Assembly: GCF_006265175.1 (NCBI RefSeq)
Contig: NZ_VDCQ01000056.1
Span: forward strand, 1-64,000
Reading direction: 5' to 3'
Length of the DNA: 64,000 bases
Source: Paenibacillus hemerocallicola
Lineage (GTDB): Bacteria; Bacillota; Bacilli; Paenibacillales; NBRC-103111
Shown here in pieces: positions 25,790-34,247 of the stretch; positions within the stretch are counted from its first letter, which is position 1, and each line of letters starts with the position of its first letter. The translations under genes and the position numbers were made by a program. Under the pieces are notes generated by a model. It ran no database searches. It saw nothing but the letters and a program-made list of their open reading frames with translations, and was not told where the DNA came from.

Positions 25790-26371
25790 ATGATTTCCCC
25801 ACTTCAACCGAGCATGACCGCCCCAACATTCACAACGACGGACATCCTCGGCAACCCTGTAGCGTTACAAAGCTATCGAGGCCGTAAAGTACTGCTCTCC
25901 TTTTTCCGTTTCTCTGCCTGCGCTCTGTGCAATTTGCGCGTACACCAGTTTATCGGTCGGTACCCGCAGTGGCGGCGTCAAGGCATGGACGTCATCGCCG
26001 TGTTCGAATCCCCCATAGCCAACATGAACACTTATGTAGGCGCTCAAAACGCCCCGTTCCCGCTGGTTGCCGATCCTACGGCCACCCTATATGATTTGTA
26101 CGGCGTCGAGACATCCGAAGAGAAGGTGCAGGCCACCTTGACCAACGCCCACACCAAAGAGTTTATCGCTCAGGCGGTGAACGCCGGTTTCGGGCTTACT
26201 CCCGAGGAAGGCTCGAACTTCCAGCGGATTCCGGCCGAATTTATAATCGACGAGCATGGAATCGTGCTGGTTGCGCATTACAACCGGCTCATCACCGACC
26301 ATCTGGAGCTCGCGGCGATCGACCGTTTCGCAGCGGGCCAATCAGATAAAAGTGATGAAGCCAAGAGCTAG
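25790..26371 (+). CDS. Peroxiredoxin-like (AhpC/TSA) protein
   Basis: 193 residues with a thioredoxin fold. The active-site loop after the second strand is FFRFSACALCNLRVHQF, giving a CxxC pair where typical peroxiredoxins have TxxC. The later fold elements VIAVFESP, FPLVADPTATLYDLYGV and AEFIIDEHGIVLVAHYN are clear. It probably reduces peroxides or exchanges disulfides in the cytosol. AGGAGG lies 9 bases before the ATG. Its upstream neighbour is a Crp-family regulator, and a hairpin at 26409-26439 follows. Confidence 0.84.
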   Translation: MISPLQPSMTAPTFTTTDILGNPVALQSYRGRKVLLSFFRFSACALCNLRVHQFIGRYPQWRRQGMDVIAVFESPIANMNTYVGAQNAPFPLVADPTATLYDLYGVETSEEKVQATLTNAHTKEFIAQAVNAGFGLTPEEGSNFQRIPAEFIIDEHGIVLVAHYNRLITDHLELAAIDRFAAGQSDKSDEAKS

Positions 26372-26408
26372 TTCAAGCATTCCAGCTAGCATTTCAATAG
26401 ATATACAA

Positions 26409-26439
26409 AAATCACCAGTCCATCAGGGATTGGTGATTT
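26409..26439 (+). terminator. Hairpin after the peroxiredoxin gene
   Basis: AAATCACCA (26409-26417) and TGGTGATTT (26431-26439) form a perfect 9-bp stem. The following ACTTATG is a poor T-tract, so termination may be weak. Confidence 0.55.
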
Positions 26440-26595
26440 ACTTATGATACGCTCTAATGAAAAATGATTAATATATAAATACGCAATTATGTCGTTTTCT
26501 GTCACTATTAACGATTATGATTGGTTGTAACAAAGGTTAAGCTAAAACGATAAGCGGCATAACCGGCGTTGATAATTTAATAGCAGGGAGATGAA

Positions 26596-27099
26596 ATGAT
26601 GTATAGTACAGTTGAGAATTTTATCACGGAATGGGAAAACGAAGCCGTATTAACCCAGAAAATTTTGGACAGTTTGACCGATGAAGCGCTGCGGCAGCAA
26701 GTATATGCTGAAGGGCGCACGTTGGGAAGAATTGCGTGGCATTTTGTAACGAATATCCCTGAGTACTTAACTGAATTTGGACTGTTGATAGACAAAGTGC
26801 CCGATTCCGGCGAAGTGCCATCTGCGGAAGAAATCGCTGAAACTTTTAAAACTGTAAGTTCCAATGTGACGATCGCTCTGAAAGAGCAGTGGACAGATGA
26901 GACTTTAAAGCAAATAAAAAAAGCATTCGGAAGAATGGAGTCTAATGCTACAATTTTTATGGGATTGATCAAACACATTGTTCATCACCGAGGACAGGTT
27001 ACAGTTCTTATGCGCCAAGCTGGATTGCCGATACCCGCGGTGTATGGTCCATCCAGGGAAGGTTGGATGCAAATGGGGGTACAAACGCCGCCGCTTTGA
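26596..27099 (+). CDS. DinB-family protein
   Basis: 167 residues, a DinB four-helix bundle. The metal-binding His triad is visible: one His in GRIAWHFVTNIPEYL (near residue 53) and two in KHIVHHRGQVTVLM (near residues 133-137). This motif is shared with thiol-dependent S-transferases and damage-inducible proteins. ATG at 26596 (or 26599) follows AGGGAG. It lies 114 bases upstream of an O6-alkylguanine transferase gene, so the pair may belong to alkylation or thiol stress defence. The true substrate is unknown. Confidence 0.88.
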   Translation: MMYSTVENFITEWENEAVLTQKILDSLTDEALRQQVYAEGRTLGRIAWHFVTNIPEYLTEFGLLIDKVPDSGEVPSAEEIAETFKTVSSNVTIALKEQWTDETLKQIKKAFGRMESNATIFMGLIKHIVHHRGQVTVLMRQAGLPIPAVYGPSREGWMQMGVQTPPL

Positions 27100-27213
27100 A
27101 TGACTACTGAAAAGGTCCCCCTTCTTGGGGGGCTATACGCATCACAAAGTTCCAGCATCTCTTGCCGTGCGATTTGCATATTATGAACGTTTCTATTAAG
27201 GAGGGCGTTAGGC

Positions 27214-27774
27214 TTGAAACCACAACGAACGGAAGTGTACTGGAATCCTTTTATTCATTCGGCTTTCTATAACAAACCGATCTATTTAGCTGCTACAGCA
27301 ATCGGCTTATGCCAAGTTACATTTCCGCATGAATCGTTTGAATACTTGCAGAGAGAGATCAAGAAACGGATTCCGAATGCTGAATTCATCCAAGGCATCG
27401 ATCCTATGAGCGAATATAGCCGGCAATTAAAGGAGTATCTGGACGGGGATCGAAAAGAATTCACGTTTGCTATTGATTTTCGAGGTACTGATTTTCAAAT
27501 CTCCGTATGGCGGGCACTTGTTAACATCCCCTATGGAGAAGTGCGGAGCTATTCGGATATCGCGCGGACGATTGGAAATTCCAATGCAGTTCGTGCTGTT
27601 GGAACGGCAAATGGCGCAAATCCCATTCCCATTGTTGTCCCCTGCCATCGTGTACTCGGTAGAAACAAGACGCTCACGGGATTTCGGGGAGGCTTGAAAA
27701 TGAAAGAGACCTTGCTTCGTTTAGAAGGTTTCAATGCTTTTACTGTAAACGGGCACGAGAGATATTTCTTTTGA
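27214..27774 (+). CDS. ogt: Methylated-DNA-[protein]-cysteine S-methyltransferase
   Basis: 186 residues. The C-terminal domain has the HTH-like SYSDIARTIGNSNAVRAVGTANGANPI and the active site VPCHRVLG, in which the Cys takes the alkyl group from O6-alkylguanine irreversibly. The N-terminal domain is the Ada/Ogt ribonuclease-like fold. TTG at 27214 is the start, with AAGGAGG upstream. A second family member at 59154 has Trp in place of the Cys, so this gene is the catalytic one in the window. Confidence 0.93.
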   Translation: MKPQRTEVYWNPFIHSAFYNKPIYLAATAIGLCQVTFPHESFEYLQREIKKRIPNAEFIQGIDPMSEYSRQLKEYLDGDRKEFTFAIDFRGTDFQISVWRALVNIPYGEVRSYSDIARTIGNSNAVRAVGTANGANPIPIVVPCHRVLGRNKTLTGFRGGLKMKETLLRLEGFNAFTVNGHERYFF

Positions 27775-28054
27775 GGCGATGGCCCGAACCCTAATGGCGG
27801 TTTACCGTTATGTTCACCCTGTTTGGCTCTTTGTTTTAATCGTATAGTACATTCTCCATGCATGCTTCGTTCCAATTCTCCGATGGCTCCTAGGCTCATA
27901 TTTCCCACGGATAGATACGTTAAAGCTGAACTGTACTAAACGCTTGCGGATCACGGAAAGCTGTCCCGTATAGGTCAGAGCGGTGGTGCTGGAATCTTAA
28001 CCATCGCTTAACAGAGCTTGTCCTATCATTGAAGCTAATGGAAGGATGGTGGTG

Positions 28055-28750
28055 ATGAACTTGAAAATATTGGTGGTCGAGGATGATTTGTCGATGCAAC
28101 GGTCGATCGGCATGGGGCTGCGAAAATTCGGCTATGCGGTCGATGCGGCGTCGGACGGCGAAGAAGCGTTGCGGATGACCGAGATCCACGAATACGACGC
28201 GGTCGTGCTGGATTGGAACCTGCCAAGGATCGATGGGATCGATGTTCTGAGAGAGATCCGCAAGGATGACCCGGACATCAAGGTGCTGATTCTGTCGGCG
28301 CGCTACGAGGTCGAGGACAAAATCTTCGGTCTTGACGCCGGCGCAAACGATTATATGGCGAAGCCCTTCCACTTTCGGGAGTTGGAGGCCCGACTTCGAG
28401 CACTGCTTCGCCGAAGATTCATCCAAACGGATACGCGGCTGTCCCATGGCGAGATCCGGATCGATACCGCGTTGAAGGTAGCGTACGTTCAGGAACGCAG
28501 AATAGAAGTAACGAAGAAGGAATACGGCGTTCTGGAGTACCTGATGCTCAACACGAATAAGGTCGTCAGTGCGGAAGAAATGATAGAGCACCTGTGGGAT
28601 AGCAGCGCCGACGGTTTCTCGAACTCGCTCAAGGTTCATATCAATTCGCTCAAGAAGAAGTTGGCCGAGCATCTGGGCGAACAAGAAGTGATCAAAAACA
28701 GAAGAGGGCTCGGGTATTACTTGACGGAGGTGCAGCTTGATGCGGATTAG
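28055..28750 (+). CDS. OmpR-family response regulator
   Basis: 231 residues. The receiver domain has acidic residues in VVEDD, the phosphoacceptor Asp53 (AVVLDWNLPR) and the conserved Lys103 (YMAKPF). The C-terminal winged helix (EVTKKEYGVLEYLMLNTNKV; VHINSLKKKL; NRRGLGYYL) binds DNA. ATG at 28055 is nine bases after GAAGG; in-frame ATG/GTG codons at 28046-28052 are too close to it. The gene overlaps its histidine kinase by 11 bases, so the two are a coupled two-component system. The signal is unknown; the membrane peptidase downstream may be a target. Confidence 0.93.
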   Translation: MNLKILVVEDDLSMQRSIGMGLRKFGYAVDAASDGEEALRMTEIHEYDAVVLDWNLPRIDGIDVLREIRKDDPDIKVLILSARYEVEDKIFGLDAGANDYMAKPFHFRELEARLRALLRRRFIQTDTRLSHGEIRIDTALKVAYVQERRIEVTKKEYGVLEYLMLNTNKVVSAEEMIEHLWDSSADGFSNSLKVHINSLKKKLAEHLGEQEVIKNRRGLGYYLTEVQLDAD

Positions 28751-29894
28751 TTCCCTCTCTCTGCGTTTGAGATTGACCCTGCTGATGGCGCTAATTCTCA
28801 CGATCGCCTGCATCTCGCTCATGGCGGCCTCGATTTATGCCGCTCGCGTCGTCTATGTGCTTCCGCAGCCTGTTCCCGAATTCGGCATCGAAGCGGGAAG
28901 GGGGGGAGAGCTCCTTCCCGTCCCCATTCCGCCCGTTCCTGTGCCCGTGCCGCCTGTGCCCGTCTCGACGGAGCAGCAGATCGACTTCGCTTCCATCGGC
29001 TTCCTGTGTGCGATGTTGATTATCGCGATCGGTACCGGGATCACTTACCTGGTAGCGGGAAAAGCGTTAAAGCCTGTCACGGACTTAAGCACGGAGATCG
29101 AGAAGATCGACGAACATAATCTGTACAGGCAGGTTCAAGTCCCCCCGTCCAAGGACGAGGTCGCGAGGCTGTCCTTGTCATTCAACCGCATGATTCACAA
29201 GCTGGAAAAAGCATTCTTGGCCCATAAACACTTCTCGGCCAATGCCGCGCATGAACTCCGAACGCCGCTTGCCGCCATGATGGCCCGGATCGAGGTAGTG
29301 CAGCTAGGCGATCCTCCTACGCTTGAAGAATATGAGGAAGCGCTGGACGATACGCGGAAAAATGCGGAGCGCCTCAGCACCTTGATCCAAGATTTGCTTA
29401 AAATGAACGCAGACATGAATCGGGCCGCATGCGGAACATTCGCAGCCAAGGAACTGTTTCAGACGATCCTGAGCGAGCTAGGCGGGGAACTTCTAAGCAA
29501 AAACATTCGCATCGAAGCCCGTCTCGAGGATGTGTCGCTCTATGGGGAGCGAAATCTTTTGCATCGGGCCTTCTCCAACCTTCTTCATAACGCCATCAAA
29601 TATAACAAGCCGAATGGAAGCATCCGAATCACGGCCGTCCACCATTCGGATACTACGCAGATTACTATCGCCGATACGGGCATCGGGATCCCGGAGGATC
29701 ACTTGGACAAGATCTTCGAGCCGTTTTACTGCGTGGACAAGTCACGCTCCAGAGAGCTCGGGGGCAGCGGACTGGGGCTGTCCATCTCGAAGGCAGTCAT
29801 CGCCAAGCATGGAGGCGAGATCCAAGTTCAGAGCGAGACTGGCGTTGCGACCGCATTCAGCATCCAGCTGCCGAACGCCCGCAGCATCCCTTAA
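28740..29894 (+). CDS. Sensor histidine kinase
   Basis: About 384 residues: a first membrane segment (LTLLMALILTIACISLMAA), a ~60-residue outside loop with a striking Pro/Val run (PVPIPPVPVPVPPVPV), a second membrane segment, HAMP, then HisKA with His171 in NAAHELRTPLAA and an HATPase domain (N box NLLHNAIKYNKP, DTGIGIP, GGSGLGLSI). ATG at 28740 lies nine bases after GGAGG. The short Pro-rich loop is unlikely to bind a small ligand and may sense the wall or membrane. A terminator follows at 29893-29930. Confidence 0.93.
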   Translation: MRISSLSLRLRLTLLMALILTIACISLMAASIYAARVVYVLPQPVPEFGIEAGRGGELLPVPIPPVPVPVPPVPVSTEQQIDFASIGFLCAMLIIAIGTGITYLVAGKALKPVTDLSTEIEKIDEHNLYRQVQVPPSKDEVARLSLSFNRMIHKLEKAFLAHKHFSANAAHELRTPLAAMMARIEVVQLGDPPTLEEYEEALDDTRKNAERLSTLIQDLLKMNADMNRAACGTFAAKELFQTILSELGGELLSKNIRIEARLEDVSLYGERNLLHRAFSNLLHNAIKYNKPNGSIRITAVHHSDTTQITIADTGIGIPEDHLDKIFEPFYCVDKSRSRELGGSGLGLSISKAVIAKHGGEIQVQSETGVATAFSIQLPNARSIP

Positions 29895-29930
29895 AGCGGC
29901 CTGCGTCCTTGCGGCAGGCTGCTTTCCTTA
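29893..29930 (+). terminator. Terminator of the two-component operon
   Basis: AAAGCGGCCTGC (29893-29904) pairs with GCAGGCTGCTTT (29914-29925), 12 pairs with one G-T wobble and a nine-base loop, followed by CCTTA. Confidence 0.7.
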
Positions 29931-29942
29931 ACCGTGAATTAA

Positions 29943-29982
29943 CCCACTCTCCCTTATCGTAATGGTATATCTATAGAGTGGG
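29943..29982 (+). promoter_or_regulatory. Inverted repeat overlapping the peptidase ribosome binding site
   Basis: CCCACTCT (29943-29950) and AGAGTGGG (29975-29982) are perfect complements. The right arm runs into GGGAGG (29980-29985). It could be an operator or, if transcription starts upstream, a hairpin hiding the ribosome binding site. Confidence 0.4.
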
Positions 29983-29992
29983 AGGACAAGAA

Positions 29993-31723
29993 ATGCATAG
30001 AATCGCTGCAATGAGCCTTATCATCATCGTACTGGCGACCGGGATCTGGCTGGGCATTCAACCTCTGAAGCCGCCGTCACCGCCGTCCGAATCCGATGCT
30101 GATTATCCGGCATATCACCAAATGATGGCCAATCTGAAGGCCATGACCCTCGCACCGCACCCATCCGGCTCGGAGGAGCTGGCATCGGTACGGGCCTATT
30201 TATTGGCGCAAATCCGCGCTATGGGCTTGGAAGCGACGATCGAGAAAGTACGCTACACAGTCGCGGACGTGGAAGCTGACATTCTGGAACGTAATGGCGC
30301 GCCGAAGTTCAACAACAATCATGTTGGCGAACCGCCACCCGCGGACGCCTTCAAGGATACCATTCGCCGCAGGGCTCATTTTGACGAGAACGATGAAGTG
30401 GTCCTGCAAAACATACTGGTAAAGCTGGATGCTCCAGGAACCGATCGAGGCATCCTGTTGTCGGCCCATTATGACACCAAACCGACGACCCCGGGCGCGG
30501 CCGACGACATGATCTCCGTAAGCGCCATGCTGGAAGCCATGCGCGAGCAAGCGGACAAAGCGAATTTACGATCGGACCTTTATTTTCTGTTCACGGATGG
30601 CGAGGAGCTAGGGGCGCTGGGAGCGAAGGCTTTCGTTCAATCGCATCCTGAGCTGCTGGATACCATCGATCTGGTCGTTAACTTCGAAGCGCGCGGCAAT
30701 CGCGGCGGGCTGCTGATGTTCGAGACTTCCGACGACAACCTGGATGCGGTACGCTACTTCCAGTCGGCAAGCTCGCGTCCGCTGGCGTACTCGTTCACGA
30801 CCGCGCTGTACCGCAGAATGCCGAACGGGACGGACTTGACCCATTATTTGAAGGCGGGTTATACCGGACTGAATTTCGCGGCGGCGGAGGGGGTCGAGCA
30901 TTACCACAGACTATCGGACAGTTTTGAAAATTTGGATCGCGGCACGGCGTACCATTTTCTGCAGACGGTCATGGAAATGGCGAATCATGCCGCGAGCGAG
31001 CCCTTTCAGGACAGCAGACGACAGGATAGCCTTTATTTCCCGTTGTTCCCAGGCCATTTGGCCGTGATGAGCCGCGCCGCGTCTTATGCCCTGTCGGCAG
31101 CGGCCGCTTTGTTCGCTGTCTGGTGGATGATCGTGCAGATTCGAACGGACAAGGTTCGGCTTCGCATGATTTTCGTAGAAGCGGGCTGGTTGCTCGGCGG
31201 GGTGGTCGGAGCAGCCTTGTTCAGCTGGGGAATCGTATTCGGGTTAACGCGATTGATGCAATTGGATGAGTCCACGAATAATGACACGGTGTTTCTGAGC
31301 GTCATCTTGGCTTTGGGCGCCTGCGTTCTCGCCGCAGGAAGCCTCCTGGTCCGCAAGCTGTCGCTGCGCCAAGCGATTGCCGGTCTCGTGCCGCTTCTTT
31401 TGCTGCTGATTGTCGGTAGCGCCGCTCTGTTCCAAGATATAAGCTATTTGTTTTCCTTTGCCACGCTGGGGATTCTGGTTGTCGCCCTGCTGGATCGGTA
31501 CCGGATCGGAAGATGGATCGCAACGGCCGTTGTCGGCGCAGGAATAGGGTTTTTGTATGCGCCCGTATGTTGGTTGATCTATGTACTGTTCATGTTGCCG
31601 TTCGCCCCGGTCGTGGCCGCAATAAGCGTCATTCCGATCTCGATGGCAGCCGCCTTGTTGGCGACAACGTCGAAAGATGCTTCGGGACCGAACCGTTCCG
31701 CTGCATTGTTTACAAGCAGTTAG
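29993..31723 (+). CDS. Membrane-anchored M28-family metallopeptidase
   Basis: 576 residues. An N-terminal membrane anchor (MSLIIIVLATGIWLGI) is followed by an M28 aminopeptidase-type domain with the zinc set: HYDTKP (His159, Asp161), GAADDM, DGEELG, FEARG and a late His in EHYHRLSD. The C-terminal ~215 residues hold about seven membrane segments, an arrangement like ERMP1/vacuolar-type membrane proteases. The catalytic domain would face outside. ATG at 29993 follows GGGAGG by seven bases. It may act in peptide or signal-peptide turnover; it directly follows a two-component system. Confidence 0.88.
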   Translation: MHRIAAMSLIIIVLATGIWLGIQPLKPPSPPSESDADYPAYHQMMANLKAMTLAPHPSGSEELASVRAYLLAQIRAMGLEATIEKVRYTVADVEADILERNGAPKFNNNHVGEPPPADAFKDTIRRRAHFDENDEVVLQNILVKLDAPGTDRGILLSAHYDTKPTTPGAADDMISVSAMLEAMREQADKANLRSDLYFLFTDGEELGALGAKAFVQSHPELLDTIDLVVNFEARGNRGGLLMFETSDDNLDAVRYFQSASSRPLAYSFTTALYRRMPNGTDLTHYLKAGYTGLNFAAAEGVEHYHRLSDSFENLDRGTAYHFLQTVMEMANHAASEPFQDSRRQDSLYFPLFPGHLAVMSRAASYALSAAAALFAVWWMIVQIRTDKVRLRMIFVEAGWLLGGVVGAALFSWGIVFGLTRLMQLDESTNNDTVFLSVILALGACVLAAGSLLVRKLSLRQAIAGLVPLLLLLIVGSAALFQDISYLFSFATLGILVVALLDRYRIGRWIATAVVGAGIGFLYAPVCWLIYVLFMLPFAPVVAAISVIPISMAAALLATTSKDASGPNRSAALFTSS

Positions 31724-31757
31724 ATTTAGAAAAATTCAAAATTTTCCACTTTGTGTA

Positions 31758-31801
31758 TTGCATCGCGGAGTAATTTTAATTACTATATAAAGTAAGGGAG
31801 G
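31758..31801 (+). promoter_or_regulatory. Promoter with overlapping perfect palindrome before the HTH/F1-beta gene
   Basis: TTGCAT (31758-31763) and TACTAT (31781-31786) are separated by 17 bases. AGTAATT-TT-AATTACT (31769-31784), a perfect 7-2-7 palindrome, covers the spacer end and part of the -10. AGGGAGG at 31795-31801 is the ribosome binding site. The geometry fits autorepression by the HTH protein encoded just downstream. Confidence 0.6.
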
Positions 31802-31809
31802 TGAGAAAG

Positions 31810-32886
31810 ATGAATGATGAATTACATCTCAATGTCTCGCTTTTGCGACGTCGTGTCCCGAATCTTACAACGGCAGCACGCGCCGCAGGTTTAAGGCCGG
31901 CTACAGTTTCAAATCTGTGCACAGGAAAAATTCCTGTAGGTAGGGCTGAAGTCCGAACGCTCGCGATTCTTGCGTCTCTGGCGAATTGCAGTATCGACGA
32001 ATTGATTATTCGAGGGAGTGGGGCAAGCATGATTGAAACGGGAATAAAAGTTTTAGACTTGTTGGCGCCTGTCGTCCGGGGAGGTACCGTTGGTCTGGTG
32101 GCCCGGCATGGGGTGGGGCAGCTTGTTATGCTGGCAGAGCTCTTTCATCGGGTAAAACAGCGCGGGTACAAGACCATTCTCTGGGAACCCCAATATGATG
32201 CCGGGGACAAGTACAACATTAAGAAAGGCATGGAAGATGTGTTGCCTCAAGCCGATTTTATATGCAAATCTCTTGACGAGGTATCCGAACAAATATCTTT
32301 GCTGGGCACGGAATGTGATGTTATCTTGGGCGCCGATCGGGAAATTGTCATTTCCGGCGAATTATTGGCGCTTCGCGAGCGGCTTCAAGAAGCTGGAGTC
32401 CGTCCCTTGACCGTTGCCCTTGTTGACACCCGCTTCAACGCGCCGGATGAAGAAGTTCCCTATGGTCCGCTCGATACGCTTCTTCGCTTTGATGTGGATT
32501 TGGCTTCTCGCAAATTTTTTCCTGCAGTGGATCCACTGGCGTCCACATCGACGGTTTTGGAGGGAGCCCAATTGGAGGCAACGCATCTTATGATTCAGCA
32601 GCGGGCCAAAAAGCTGCTTCGTCGTTATCGGGAACTGCGCTTTCTGGTCGATAAGCAAGGAGTAGAAAAAATACCGGAAACGGATGTGCAAACCTACTAT
32701 CGCGGAGAACGTCTGGAGGCATTTCTTACTCAACCGTTTTATACCGCCGAGCCCTATACGAAAAAGCCCGGAGAATGGTTGACGCTTCAGGGGACATTGG
32801 ATAGCGTTAGGCGTATCATGGATGGGGCTGTTGATGATTTAGAGCCTGACCAACTTATGTATGTCGGAAGCTTGATGAAAAATTAG
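31810..32886 (+). CDS. HTH domain fused to a degenerate F1-ATPase beta-like protein
   Basis: 358 residues. Residues 1-70 form a Cro/C1-type HTH (LTTAARAAGLRPATVSNLCT; VRTLAILASLANCSIDELI). From residue 74 the chain follows the F-type ATP synthase beta subunit: ETGIKVLDLLAPVVRGG (76-92), a P-loop position reading RHGVGQLV where beta has GAGVGKTV, a Walker-B-like DVILGAD (170-176), FFPAVDPLASTST (236-248), and the C-terminal helical domain (RYRELRFLVDKQG, AFLTQPFYTAEPYT, DDLEPDQLMYVGSL). The N-terminal beta barrel and about 60 residues of the catalytic core are missing, as are the P-loop Lys and Thr. It cannot be a rotary ATPase subunit; a transcription factor using the old nucleotide fold as a sensor or scaffold is my inference. 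ATG at 31810 is eight bases after AGGGAGG. Confidence 0.85.
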   Translation: MNDELHLNVSLLRRRVPNLTTAARAAGLRPATVSNLCTGKIPVGRAEVRTLAILASLANCSIDELIIRGSGASMIETGIKVLDLLAPVVRGGTVGLVARHGVGQLVMLAELFHRVKQRGYKTILWEPQYDAGDKYNIKKGMEDVLPQADFICKSLDEVSEQISLLGTECDVILGADREIVISGELLALRERLQEAGVRPLTVALVDTRFNAPDEEVPYGPLDTLLRFDVDLASRKFFPAVDPLASTSTVLEGAQLEATHLMIQQRAKKLLRRYRELRFLVDKQGVEKIPETDVQTYYRGERLEAFLTQPFYTAEPYTKKPGEWLTLQGTLDSVRRIMDGAVDDLEPDQLMYVGSLMKN

Positions 32887-32916
32887 ACCGCTCCTTGGCG
32901 AAGAAGCGGTCTTTAG
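32885..32916 (+). terminator. Terminator of the HTH/F1-beta-like gene
   Basis: AGACCGCT (32885-32892, including part of the stop codon) pairs with AGCGGTCT (32905-32912), followed by TTTAG. Confidence 0.65.
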
Positions 32917-33146
32917 AAAAAAACATGTTCATATTTATCGTAGCACGGATCTTTGGGGTCATCAAGCTATGAATACAACTATAAGTAAGTAACATCGAAG
33001 AAGCGGTTGTCAATCCATACGACGATCGCTTCTTTGGCGGATTCAAGTGCTCTAATGAATTGCTTTAAGAAACGATAAGCAAGCACAAAGTCGTCTTTAA
33101 TTGAAGCGTCAAAAGGCGCCCGTTTATTGTTAATAATTTTACAGTT
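32917..33146 (-). other. Orphan C-terminal reading frame between genes
   Basis: On the minus strand, between the aquaporin stop and about 32985, one frame reads APFDASIKDDFVLAYRFLKQ, then FIRALESAKEAIVVWIDNRF and FDVTYL with a stop. It has normal protein character but no start codon. It may be the tail of a lost gene; no family recognised. Confidence 0.35.
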
Positions 33147-33839
33147 CTACGCTTTCTCTCCCTTATGGCTGTTCAGCCACCGGTATACAGCAACGGCCAG
33201 CGCCGAGCCGGCAAGAGGGGCGATAAGAAACACCCATACTTGGGATAAGGCTTGCCCGCCAAGCAGTAGTGCCGGTCCCAGGCTCCTTGCAGGATTGACG
33301 GACGTTCCCGTTAAGGCGATGCCAAGAATATGTACGAAAGCGAGAGTCAGTCCGATGACCAGGCCGGTTACGTTTCCATTGCTTGCAGTAGAGGTCACGC
33401 CCAGGATCGTATAAATAAAAACGAAGGTTAAAATGATTTCGACAATGACCGCCATCAGCAATGGGATCCCGATCCCATAACCGGGGCCGAAACCATTCTG
33501 ACCGAGACCCGTCATGGGCATGCCCGCGGAGACGACGATGGCATACAGAATGGCCGAGCCCGCAATAGCACCGGCGATTTGCGAAGCAACGTACCCGACG
33601 AAGTCGGTAACCGTTAGCTTACGGCTAATGAGCATGGCGAGTGAAACCGCCGGGTTGATATGACACCCCGAAATCGGACCGATGACATAAGCCATCGCCA
33701 CAATAGACAGTCCGAATGCCAAGGCGATTCCCAAATATCCGAGTTCTCCTCCCGCCGTAGCGGCACTGCCGCAGCCGAACAGAACAAGCACCAATGTTCC
33801 AATGAATTCGGCAGCATACTTTTTGATTGACGCGTTCAT
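33147..33839 (-). CDS. aqpZ: Aquaporin (AqpZ-type water channel)
   Basis: 230 residues, six membrane segments and two half-helices carrying the NPA motifs: GCHINPAVSLA and GTSVNPARSLGPAL. The Arg after the second NPA and a His in the fifth segment region favour a narrow water-selective pore rather than a glycerol facilitator. The second ATG of the MMNAS start is chosen, six bases after GGGAGG. It is a single-gene unit facing the HTH/F1-beta-like gene tail-to-tail. Confidence 0.93.
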   Translation of the reverse strand: MNASIKKYAAEFIGTLVLVLFGCGSAATAGGELGYLGIALAFGLSIVAMAYVIGPISGCHINPAVSLAMLISRKLTVTDFVGYVASQIAGAIAGSAILYAIVVSAGMPMTGLGQNGFGPGYGIGIPLLMAVIVEIILTFVFIYTILGVTSTASNGNVTGLVIGLTLAFVHILGIALTGTSVNPARSLGPALLLGGQALSQVWVFLIAPLAGSALAVAVYRWLNSHKGEKA

Positions 33840-34066
33840 CATCTACCTCCCAATAAATAAAAATCAATCTGATTATAAACGAGATACATTTACAAAAACT
33901 GTACATAAGACCGCATCCTGAATAGAGGAAAGTTGTAGTACGGAGCAGATAAAGCGGTCCGCTCTGTTACTATTCATATCGAGGGAGCTTCACCATAATA
34001 CCTTGCGACAGGAAATATTTGGGGGACCCTGGCAGAACCCGGTACGGAAAGACTCATACCGCTCTC

Positions 34067-34177
34067 GGACTTGGGCTTCTAGAGGGCCGGGAAGGCAATC
34101 AATTTGTGCCGGATGGACTTGCAACAAGAGCCGAAGCTGCCGTCGCACTTTTGCGGCTTTGGAAAGTGCTTCAGTAG
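34067..34177 (+). pseudogene. C-terminal SLH-domain remnant (second copy)
   Basis: The frame GLGLLEGREGNQFVPDG followed by LATRAEAAVALLRLWKVLQ ends at 34175-34177. It parallels the remnant at 22186-22311 (GREGNQF and ATRAEAAV shared). Upstream sequence does not continue as an SLH domain, so the parent gene was cut here. Confidence 0.75.
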
Positions 34178-34203
34178 CACCATAGAATATCGATTCAGGC
34201 TGG

Positions 34204-34247
34204 CCCGGTATGTCATTCTCAATGGCATTACGGGTCAGTCTTTTTTT
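34204..34247 (+). terminator. Terminator of the lost SLH gene (second copy)
   Basis: CCCGGTATGTCAT (34204-34216) pairs imperfectly with ATGGCATTACGGG (34222-34234) around TCTCA, followed by CAGTCTTTTTTT. Confidence 0.75.

Noticed and set aside
31810-32886. Gene as a working ATP synthase beta subunit
   Set aside because: The P-loop Lys/Thr and N-terminal barrel are missing, an HTH precedes the body, and no other atp genes are near.
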